Shown here: piece by piece, positions 31,566-39,496 of the stretch
How positions within the stretch are numbered: the first letter of the stretch is position 1
Layout: each line of letters starts with the position of its first letter
The notes under the pieces: generated by a model
Seen by the model: only the letters and a program-made list of their open reading frames with translations
Told to the model about the DNA's origin: nothing
Database searches by the model: none
Position numbers and translations under genes: made by a program
Assembly: GCA_030748635.1 (NCBI GenBank)
Contig: JASMLP010000143.1
Coordinates: 25,049 to 89,048, forward strand
Length of the DNA: 64,000 bases
DNA from: Planctomycetota bacterium
GTDB lineage: Bacteria > Planctomycetota > JACQVV01 > JASMLP01
Reading direction: 5' to 3'

Positions 31566-31847
31566 TTATCTCCAACCAAAATGTTGGAAAACCCAACGAA
31601 CGCCAATTCCAACGAGAGCGAGACCGAAAAGGACCTGCGCGCAGAGGAGAAAGGAGTCGAGAAGGTGCATCGACAACTTGAGGAAGGTGGCGACAAGGAG
31701 CCCAGCGAAGATCCAGATGGAAAGTTGGGCGTTTCGGTGGAGCATCATGATCCATAGTATCGGGGAGATTAACGATACGAGACAAGACAGGTTGTAACAA
31801 ATATAGTGTGATTCGTTACAATCTTCAGGGCGTTCGAGGTGTTTCAC
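31566..31847 (-). CDS. small membrane protein
   Basis: 93 aa with hydrophobic helices; ends 3 nt before the start of the FliK-like gene on the same strand. Confidence 0.5.
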   Translation of the reverse strand: MKHLERPEDCNESHYICYNLSCLVSLISPILWIMMLHRNAQLSIWIFAGLLVATFLKLSMHLLDSFLLCAQVLFGLALVGIGVRWVFQHFGWR

Positions 31848-31879
31848 AGAAATTTCAATGATCTTAAGGAAGATCTGAT

Positions 31880-32815
31880 ATGGATCAGATTAAAGATTCG
31901 CTTCAAATCGATTTCGTTCGGAAAATTGCCGAAGGCGGTATGGGGTCAATTTACGAAGGCCAGCAGCTCGGAACAGATGGATTCCTGAAGCAAATGGCCG
32001 TGAAGATGCTGAATCTGGATGTGTCCAGCGATCAGGAATTTGTCGAGATGTTTATCGGCGAGGCGAAGTTGGTTGCCAACCTGGTGCACCAGAATATTGT
32101 CCAGATTTACCATCTCGGTCGATACGAAGGAAACCTGTACATCGCGATGGAGTACCTCAACGGAATCAATCTCCAGGAGTTTTTCGATCGTCACAAGCGA
32201 TTGGGAAGAAAAATTCCTTACGATTTGGTCGCGTTTATTATCAGTCGTGTATGTCGCGCTCTCGAATATGCCCATGAAAAACGAGATGAAGTGGGGCGAC
32301 TCTTACGAGTTGTTCACCGTGACGTCAGTCCCAAGAATATCATGTGCAATTTCGAAGGAGTGGTGAAACTAACCGACTTTGGGATTGCCAAGGCGCAGAC
32401 CTATATGGGCAACCGAGAGGGAGATATTCTGCTGGGGAAAACTCAGTATATGTCTCCAGAGCAGGCCGCATTCCAGGAAACGGATGGGAGGAGCGATCTG
32501 TTCAGCTTGGGGATTGTCATGTTCGAATGTTTGACCGGTTCGGCTCTTTTCGCTGATGATGATACGATCGTAGTTCTGGACAAGGTGATGAATCAGGAAA
32601 TTCCAGATATTCATACCGTGGATCCAGATGTTCCTCAGAAATTGATCGACATTCTCGGGAAAAGCTTGAAGCGTGAATTGGGAGAACGCTACCAGGCCGC
32701 TCGAGATATGGGTGACGATCTGGAGCATTTTCTGTACGACGACGGATACGGACCGACGAATCAAACTCTCGAAAAGTACCTCAAGGAACTGTTTCCCGAG
32801 CTGATTTCAGAGTGA
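31880..32815 (+). CDS. Ser/Thr protein kinase, single domain
   Basis: IAEGGMGSIYEGQQ, VVHRDVSPKNIMCN, LTDFGIAKA, YMSPEQA. Confidence 0.92.
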   Translation: MDQIKDSLQIDFVRKIAEGGMGSIYEGQQLGTDGFLKQMAVKMLNLDVSSDQEFVEMFIGEAKLVANLVHQNIVQIYHLGRYEGNLYIAMEYLNGINLQEFFDRHKRLGRKIPYDLVAFIISRVCRALEYAHEKRDEVGRLLRVVHRDVSPKNIMCNFEGVVKLTDFGIAKAQTYMGNREGDILLGKTQYMSPEQAAFQETDGRSDLFSLGIVMFECLTGSALFADDDTIVVLDKVMNQEIPDIHTVDPDVPQKLIDILGKSLKRELGERYQAARDMGDDLEHFLYDDGYGPTNQTLEKYLKELFPELISE

Positions 32816-32843
32816 ACCGCTGAGCCCTTTTTGGGCCGCGGTT
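32815..32843. terminator. probable bidirectional hairpin terminator between convergent genes
   Basis: AACCGC-tga-GCCC-ttttt-GGGC-c-GCGGTT; arms overlap the stop codons of both flanking genes. Confidence 0.6.
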
Positions 32844-34881
32844 ATTTCCGTATCGGGAAGTTGCTGCCGTCCTGGGTGCTATCCAGGCTGAATTCGCCGA
32901 TTTCAGTGGCGGAGACTGCTGATGGGAGTCGGATTGTAAACCGGGTGCCGACATCGACAGTGCTCGTGACGGAAATCGTACCCCCGTGTTCTTCAATGAC
33001 CTGGCGCACCATATAAAGGCCGAGTCCTGTGCCCTTGCTATCGCCGGTTTCATCTTCTCGAGAACTGACGAAGGGCTCGAAAATGGAATCCAGTTGGTCT
33101 TCGGGAATGCCCACACCAGTGTCTTCAATTTCGATGACTGCTCGTCCCTGGAGATCGGTTCCTAACTGGATCGTTAATTTTCCTCCATCAGGCATGGCAT
33201 GCTTGGCGTTGAGGATGATGTTGAGGATTGCGTCTTGAAGAAAACTGGTGTTCGCCCGGATCACCGGAGTCGGCCTGGCTTGGACGTTGGACTCGATGCT
33301 GGACATACGCAATTCGGCCGAGGCGAGATTGAGTACACCTTGAACGATATCGTTGGGACGAGTCGATTTTTTGTCGGTGGAACCGCGGGCGAAATTGAGG
33401 AGATCGCGGGTTTTTTCCATGGCTTGCCGGGAGTGCTCCCCGGCAGTCGCGAGGAATTTTTGGGAGTCGGCTGGAGACATCTCTCCAAGTTGGGCGTAAC
33501 CGCTGATCGATTGGAGCAGGTTTTTGATATCGTGAATGACGCCGGCCATGATCAAGCCCAGTCCCGCCAGTTTTTCTTGCTGCATGGAGTGATGCAGTAA
33601 TCGATGGTGTTCGGTCAGGTCCAGCGCATAGCCTGCGGCCTGAAATGTCCTGTCGTCATTGCTACGCAAACGAACCAGTTTGCACCATGCGATTCGAGTG
33701 GAGGCATCGTTCCTGCGAAAAGAAAGTTCGCTTTCGAATGAGCCTTTCTCCATCACTTCCTCGATGGCACGGGTCGCCTGAGCGGGGTTTTCCAGAATAT
33801 TGAGAAGTTTGAGTCCGGAAAGCGCTTGTGACTCGGTATGACCAAAGAGATTGGTCGCGTGGTCACTCCAGCGATGAAAGGATCCGTGTTGATCCAGACC
33901 GAAAATGGCGATGGGAGCGTTGCTATAGATGGCTTCCAGTTGGATCTGGGCTTCCTGGACCTGATCGGAAAGTTCCTGCTTTTCGAGTCCGAGGCCGATA
34001 ATGTGAGCTAAGCCGCTGAGGATCTGAAGGGTCGTGCGGTTGAAGCGTTCGGTTTGTTGGTTGCTGTCTACATAGAGGGCGCCGAGAATTTCATGTTGAC
34101 CGCTGACAGGAACGCAAAGGATGCTCTGGATCCCGAGATCGAGGATACTCTGACTGGCTTCCTGTTCACCATCTCCGGCTTGACCGACCGAGAGGATGCT
34201 CTCCTGCTGGGTGAGGCACCGGGCAACGATGCTCTGGCTTATGCGGAATTCATTCTTGTCCGTACCCGGTGACGTCGCGACATATTTCACACTGGGATTG
34301 CCGGTCAACGAATCCCTTACTACCAGGCATGCTCGATCCGCTTCGAGTTGGTTGACCACTTCTTGCAGAAACCGCTCCGTGATTTCTTTCGGATCTCGAG
34401 TTTTGGCTGAAATGCTGCTGAAGGCGAATAGTGACCGCAAGGCGAGGGCAAATTCGGCCTGTCCGGATTCGACAAAACCTTCTTGCATGAGTCGACTGGC
34501 TTCGGAGCCGTCGATTCGTTCCCGGACCTGGGCGTCACCAGCTTGCCAGGTATCGGGGATGATCGTGGTCGATAACTGAGGAAGTTCGTTTTCCTCCATG
34601 AAGCAGAAAGTCATGTTGCCGATCGCTATTCGGTCTCGGTCTTTCAGAACGCGTCGGCGGATCTTGCTCCCGTTGACCAGGACGCCGTTTGTGCTTCGAA
34701 GATCCTCGATAACATAGCCATCGACGGTGAAATCGAAGCTGCAATGCTTCCCTGAGATTCTAGGGTCGTCGAGTTGGAGCGTGCAGTCCGGATGACGCCC
34801 CACAAGCAAAGTCGTATCCTGGGAGAGTTCAATACGTCGACCGGAATCGATCCCGCGAATGACCTGGATTTGTGCACACAC
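32842..34881 (-). CDS. sensor histidine kinase with FHA, GAF and PAS domains
   Basis: FHA LLVGRHPDCTLQLDDPRISGKHCSFDF...LRSTNGVLVNGSKI; GAF SILCVPVSGQHEILGALYVDS; PAS LEAIYSNAPIAIFGLDQHGSFHRW; H-box GVIHDIKNLLQSISGYAQLG; ATPase GTGLGLYMVRQVIEEHGG. Confidence 0.93.
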   Translation of the reverse strand: MCAQIQVIRGIDSGRRIELSQDTTLLVGRHPDCTLQLDDPRISGKHCSFDFTVDGYVIEDLRSTNGVLVNGSKIRRRVLKDRDRIAIGNMTFCFMEENELPQLSTTIIPDTWQAGDAQVRERIDGSEASRLMQEGFVESGQAEFALALRSLFAFSSISAKTRDPKEITERFLQEVVNQLEADRACLVVRDSLTGNPSVKYVATSPGTDKNEFRISQSIVARCLTQQESILSVGQAGDGEQEASQSILDLGIQSILCVPVSGQHEILGALYVDSNQQTERFNRTTLQILSGLAHIIGLGLEKQELSDQVQEAQIQLEAIYSNAPIAIFGLDQHGSFHRWSDHATNLFGHTESQALSGLKLLNILENPAQATRAIEEVMEKGSFESELSFRRNDASTRIAWCKLVRLRSNDDRTFQAAGYALDLTEHHRLLHHSMQQEKLAGLGLIMAGVIHDIKNLLQSISGYAQLGEMSPADSQKFLATAGEHSRQAMEKTRDLLNFARGSTDKKSTRPNDIVQGVLNLASAELRMSSIESNVQARPTPVIRANTSFLQDAILNIILNAKHAMPDGGKLTIQLGTDLQGRAVIEIEDTGVGIPEDQLDSIFEPFVSSREDETGDSKGTGLGLYMVRQVIEEHGGTISVTSTVDVGTRFTIRLPSAVSATEIGEFSLDSTQDGSNFPIRK

Positions 34882-34985
34882 GATACCAGGAAGGTATAGG
34901 AGAGGTGGGGATGGGTCAAGTTCTCAACATTAAGTGGTTATGGAGGGCGTACTTCCGAGGGGACTTTACTGTATGATGTCTCGCC

Positions 34986-36035
34986 ATGAGTGAGCAAATC
35001 CGTGTTCATAAGATAGCCTCGGCTACCAGTCGGCTACAGCTTGAAGCCGAACTCCAGATCGACCCGAATATCTCTCCTGAAAACGGTCAGGTGGTGGTGG
35101 GCGAAGCTTTGCGTGAAAAACGCATCTATGCCGAACTGGAACTGGTAAGTGGGCGGATGGCGAAGATTCTCAAAGGGGATCGTATCGTTGGGGTCTTGGG
35201 GTCACGAGCCGCTTTGCGGGGTTTCGTGGGAACGGTTCCTTCCCAGCTATTTTTCGGAGATACGTTACACGTTTTGAACAAAGGCGGGGTCATCGGTCGA
35301 TGCACTTCTTCCAATCAGGATCTCGGTGACGCCTTGCCTTTGCGCTATCTGGGAACGGTTGTCGGTCCGGATGGGGGCGCGCGCAATATTGGTGAAAATG
35401 CCATCGCCGAATCTCAGTCATTAGAATCGACTGTTCCGATCATTCTCGTGGCGGGTAGCTGCATGAATAGCGGCAAAACTCAGGCAGCCTGTGAAATCGT
35501 GGCGGGTCTGACCTCTTTTGGAGTTCGAGTCGCCGCGGGAAAAGTGTCCGGCGTCGCTTGTCTTCGAGACGTTTTGAACATGCAGGATCACGGCGCAATC
35601 GATGCCCTTAGTTTTATCGATTGTGGCCATCCTTCTACGGCGGGTATCGAATCGGTTGTTCCTCTTACCAAGGGGATTCTTAACGTGTTATCCGCAAGTT
35701 CTCCTGACGTCATCGTGCTGGAAATTGGGGACGGTATTGTGGGCGGATATGGTTGTGAAAGTCTATTTCAGGACGATGAATTGATGCGCCAATGCGCTTT
35801 CCTGGTTTTTTGCGCCAACGATTTGCTGGCGGCATGGGGTGGAGTTCGGTTTCTGGAGCAAATAGGACGGACGATCGATTGTATCAGTGGGCCCGCAACA
35901 GATAATGAGGTAGGGACTCAGTGGGTGGAGCAATCTTTGGGTCTACGCGCAGTCAACGCTCGCACTCAGCCGGGTGATCTGGCTCGCTTGTCGGGGAAGG
36001 CCTTCAGAAGTTGGTCGCCGGTGAAAAGGCGATAG
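34986..36035 (+). CDS. P-loop NTPase-like protein (possibly DUF1611/MobB-like)
   Basis: ILVAGSCMNSGKTQAACEIVAGL Walker-A-like loop; N-terminal domain not recognised. Confidence 0.55.
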   Translation: MSEQIRVHKIASATSRLQLEAELQIDPNISPENGQVVVGEALREKRIYAELELVSGRMAKILKGDRIVGVLGSRAALRGFVGTVPSQLFFGDTLHVLNKGGVIGRCTSSNQDLGDALPLRYLGTVVGPDGGARNIGENAIAESQSLESTVPIILVAGSCMNSGKTQAACEIVAGLTSFGVRVAAGKVSGVACLRDVLNMQDHGAIDALSFIDCGHPSTAGIESVVPLTKGILNVLSASSPDVIVLEIGDGIVGGYGCESLFQDDELMRQCAFLVFCANDLLAAWGGVRFLEQIGRTIDCISGPATDNEVGTQWVEQSLGLRAVNARTQPGDLARLSGKAFRSWSPVKRR

Positions 36036-36038
36036 TTT

Positions 36039-36617
36039 GTGTCTTCGGCCTCCGATCAGGAACCCGAATCTCCCGTCATTGAAATCTTGGAGGAGGTTTA
36101 TCGAGGTCATCGTATCCGATTGACTCGGGACCGGGTTCGTGTGGTTGGACGGCCCACAATGGAACGTGAGACTGTGCGGCATCCCGGCGCTGTTTCCATT
36201 CTTCCGGTGCTCGATGAAAACCGCCTGGTTTTGATCGAGAATTTTAGACACACCGTGGGGCGTTCCATTCTCGAAATTCCGGCGGGAACTCTGGAGCCGG
36301 ACGAACCGCCTGAAGAGTGTGCCTATCGAGAACTTCTGGAGGAAACCGGATACCGTGCGAAGGAGATGAGTTTCGTGCGGAGTTTCTACACGACGCCTGG
36401 GTTCACAGACGAGCGGATGTGGTTTTTTGTGGCCAGGGAACTGACTCTTGAGACTCCGGATCGAGATCCTGGCGAATGGATGCAGGTCCGAATCGTTACC
36501 CGGGAAGACGTCGAGGAAATGCTCGAAGGTCCACACCTCGTAGATGCCAAGACGATTCTGGCGCTCCAGTGGTGGCAGTTCGGCTATTCGGGGAGGAAAG
36601 AGAGTACTCGCCGATAG
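36039..36617 (+). CDS. NUDIX hydrolase (ADP-ribose pyrophosphatase-like)
   Basis: GTG start; Nudix box GTLEPDEPPEECAYRELLEETGYRA. Confidence 0.9.
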   Translation: MSSASDQEPESPVIEILEEVYRGHRIRLTRDRVRVVGRPTMERETVRHPGAVSILPVLDENRLVLIENFRHTVGRSILEIPAGTLEPDEPPEECAYRELLEETGYRAKEMSFVRSFYTTPGFTDERMWFFVARELTLETPDRDPGEWMQVRIVTREDVEEMLEGPHLVDAKTILALQWWQFGYSGRKESTRR

Positions 36618-36620
36618 GTC

Positions 36621-36660
36621 GAGGCCCCTCCGAATTGACCATTGAATTCGAAGGGGCCTC
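36621..36660. terminator. strong stem-loop between convergent genes
   Basis: GAGGCCCCT-c-CGAATT-gaccattg-AATTCG-a-AGGGGCCTC: 15 bp with one mismatch; no U-tract. Confidence 0.6.
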
Positions 36661-36681
36661 CGAGTGGACGAAGAGAGTGAC

Positions 36682-38562
36682 TCAATCTTCGTCGTCGAAG
36701 AAGTGGATCCATCCGAGAGGAGCCTGGTCTTCCTGCTTGGATCCGGACGACCTGGAATCTCGATCAAAGCTTTCCTCTCGACGGCCGGTTCCACGGTTCG
36801 AGCGGGAGTTCCGGCCGCTCCGGCGTCCCCGGTCGGAAGAACTCTCGGAACGATTTTCGTCCCGTTTGTCTTCTCGTTCGTCGGACCTGGGGCGTCGAGA
36901 TGGGCGACGGCCACGGCCGCGGCTACGGCTTCGACCCGACCTCTCTTGTCGGTCATCGAGATCGTCTTGATCCTGACGTTCTTCCTCGTCGCGCTGATAA
37001 TCCGACTGTTGAGATTCCTGTTCACGTCCTCGGCCTCTCCCTCGACCGCGTCCCCGGCCTCGGGGTCTACGGCTGCGAGTGGGGCGTTCTTGTGGTTCTT
37101 CCTCCTCACCCAAGGAGTCTTCGCCGGGAAAGTCTTCGGGGGCGGAACGGGGGGGTTGTCGACGACTGCGGCCTCGACCGCCTCTCGATGACGAGCGGGA
37201 TTTCCCGGAATTTCGACTTTCTTGACGGTCGTCCTCCCAGGCCAGATCACGCTCGCGGTCGGAATCAGAATCGATTGAATCGTGATCACGTGAATTCCGG
37301 TTTTGATTGTTTCTGGAGTTGCGACGTCTGCGAGGACGCCTTTCTCGGGTATCGTCCCGATCGTTTTCCTCTTCCCAGCGGATGTCGTCGCTTCGTGAGC
37401 TGTCTTCTTCGTACTGCTCGGCTTCTGAACGGTTACGTCCACGTCCTCTGCCGCGTCCGCGGTTACGATCCCGGCCTGAGTCCCGGTCACGATCCCGGCT
37501 TTGGTCTCGGTCACGATCCCTGCCTGAATCTCGGTCGCGATCCCGGCTTTGGTCCCGGTCCCGATCTTGGTCCCGGTCATCGCGATCTCGACCGCGACTC
37601 CGGTCTTCACGTGGGCGTCCACGGCCTCGATCACCCCGGTCTCGACCTCGCCCTCGTTCACCTCGGTCCCGTCCTCTTCCACGACTCGTGTCACGACGCG
37701 GTTCGCTGGCCGGGGTTGGGGTGGGGGATGGAGCGGTCTTCGATTCGGATTCAAGGATCGAAGCGGGAGCGATTTCGGGAACTTCATCCCCTTTCTTGCG
37801 CAGAAGAACAAGAGTAAGTTCTGACTGATAGCGCACGGTGTTGCCGCCCCGCTCGAGGCGAGATCGAAGGGTGTCGAGTGCGAAGCTGAGGTTGTCATCT
37901 TCGTACTGTTCGATGGTCGGGTCAGATCCGTCTTTCAGGAAAAAGACGAGATCATCGATTGTGGTCTCGATCGGGTAGGCGATTTCGGAGAGATCGATCA
38001 GATCCAGATCTTTGGACTTTTCGATCGCGATCCGAACGCTTTCTTCGTCGTGTAGTTCGATCTCCTTGTCGTAGTATTCCGGCATATATCGCGAGAGAAA
38101 GGCGAATTTTCTCTGTTCCTGAAGAAACGTGAAAAGGACGCAATATCCGCCGGGCTTGAGAACCTTGCCCATCTCTTTGGTGAAAGCCTTGAGATCCGTA
38201 GGGAGCATGACTGCTGCCCGGAAAGCGTAGTCGAAGGTCTCTTTTTTCAAAGAGGATGATGAAGGGTTCTTGGCAACGGTATGAATAGAGACCGACGCTT
38301 GGTCAGACAGTTCTTGTACCGATTCGAGAGCGTCAGGATCCGGATCGACAACTGTTACTTCGCAATTGAATTTCGATGCGAGCAGGGGAGTGAGAACTCC
38401 CTCATCGGCGAGAGCTTGGAGTACTTTGGGGTTTTCGGTGTCGCTTTCGTGAGTAAAGCGAGTGAACAGATCGCGCAAAGATTGCCAAAGATGTCGGCTA
38501 TAGGTTCGGGAAAGGGGATTGGCCAGAGTGTCGGTGTCTACCATGTTGTTCTTTGTCTCCAA
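36682..38562 (-). CDS. methyltransferase-like protein with ~340-aa Arg/Asp/Gly/Ser-rich disordered C-terminal tail
   Basis: N-terminal ~255 aa resembles a class I MTase (CEVTVVDPDPDALE, MGKVLKPGGYCVLFTF); tail RGRGRDRGERGRGRDRG...RDRDRDQSRDRDRDSG...; C-terminus LGWIHFFDDED. Confidence 0.75.
   Translation of the reverse strand: METKNNMVDTDTLANPLSRTYSRHLWQSLRDLFTRFTHESDTENPKVLQALADEGVLTPLLASKFNCEVTVVDPDPDALESVQELSDQASVSIHTVAKNPSSSSLKKETFDYAFRAAVMLPTDLKAFTKEMGKVLKPGGYCVLFTFLQEQRKFAFLSRYMPEYYDKEIELHDEESVRIAIEKSKDLDLIDLSEIAYPIETTIDDLVFFLKDGSDPTIEQYEDDNLSFALDTLRSRLERGGNTVRYQSELTLVLLRKKGDEVPEIAPASILESESKTAPSPTPTPASEPRRDTSRGRGRDRGERGRGRDRGDRGRGRPREDRSRGRDRDDRDQDRDRDQSRDRDRDSGRDRDRDQSRDRDRDSGRDRNRGRGRGRGRNRSEAEQYEEDSSRSDDIRWEEENDRDDTRERRPRRRRNSRNNQNRNSRDHDSIDSDSDRERDLAWEDDRQESRNSGKSRSSSRGGRGRSRRQPPRSAPEDFPGEDSLGEEEEPQERPTRSRRPRGRGRGRGRGRGREQESQQSDYQRDEEERQDQDDLDDRQERSGRSRSRGRGRRPSRRPRSDEREDKRDENRSESSSDRGRRSGRNSRSNRGTGRREESFDRDSRSSGSKQEDQAPLGWIHFFDDED
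37474..37566 (-). repeat. tandem repeat encoding RDRDRDQSRDRDRDSG (48-bp unit, about 2 copies) inside the disordered tail
   Basis: Translation DRDRDQSRDRDRDSGRDRDRDQSRDRDRDSG read from the ORF. Confidence 0.8.
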
Positions 38563-39496
38563 TGTGGGAATGGGCCAGCGGGTTTGCCGACCGGGGACAC
38601 ATCTTGAATTCCCCGCAATTTAGGTTTTTGGGGGCTACCGTTAGGCATGGACATCAGGTCCCTTCCAAAGGGATTCACTCTTACGTCAGTAGAGCCCGAT
38701 CGTAGTTGTATCATCGACTCGGAGTCGAGTTTTCGGGTCTGTCGGGCGGCGCCAGGTCTTGCCCGGCTGAGGACGAAGGAACTGATGATTACGATCCGGA
38801 AAACAACCTCTTTATGGATCGATCATGCAATCAGGATGGGTCCAGGTAATGAATGGGTTAAGTACTTTCGTTTTTGCCTTCTGAAGAGAAATAAGAGAGT
38901 CGAGTTCCAATCTTGTGGTTCTCGCTCCAAGGATAATCGCGAATCAAGTATTCCTTATCGTGTTCGCGGGAAAAGAGTTGAACCGGAGTCAAGGTGCGAT
39001 CGGTTGGAAAACTGGATGAATTCTCAGTCTGGATCAACCTGATCTGGACGCCTCGTCGATTCCTCTCGGTTCTTTACGTCATGGGATCTCAGAATGAGTT
39101 CCCTATGAAGAGCAGGAAGCTAACCGCTGGGTAGTTGGGTGTCAAGACTTGTCTGCCGCCGTTTGAAAGCCCCGAATACGGTGATAGGGGGTTCTTTGAG
39201 CCCGACTCCGAGAGATATCGGAATTCCGATGGGATCGTTTCTTCGCAGGTTCCTAGGCGTTCCGAAACGAAATGGAAACGACCGATCGGTTTCGTTTTGT
39301 AACCCCCATTTAATCGTAAAAATATTTAACAAACTAAATAAGTTCAATGCATGCGCCAGGTTAAAGAGCGATGGGTTCTACGGCATAGGAATTGCGTTGA
39401 TGGGGGGAAGACAGGGACGGAATTTTGTCCAGCAGCGGTTTTTCGCGGAACTCGATCGACGTTTTCCGAAAAAGAACCCAAGGAGAAAACGAGTAC

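Noticed and set aside
37440-37620. CRISPR-like repetition
   Set aside because: Repeats are codon-periodic RD/QS/SG coding repeats without unique spacers.
35943-37898. 651-aa minus-strand ORF and long plus-strand ORFs (36900-37817, 37307-37828, 36664-37191) over the same region
   Set aside because: Shadow ORFs created by the repetitive low-complexity tail of the 36682-38562 gene; the 35943 ORF also runs antisense through the P-loop and NUDIX genes.
38647-39042. 131-aa plus-strand ORF in the gap before the lipoprotein
   Set aside because: No RBS of note, atypical composition and no domain; kept as noncoding pending evidence.
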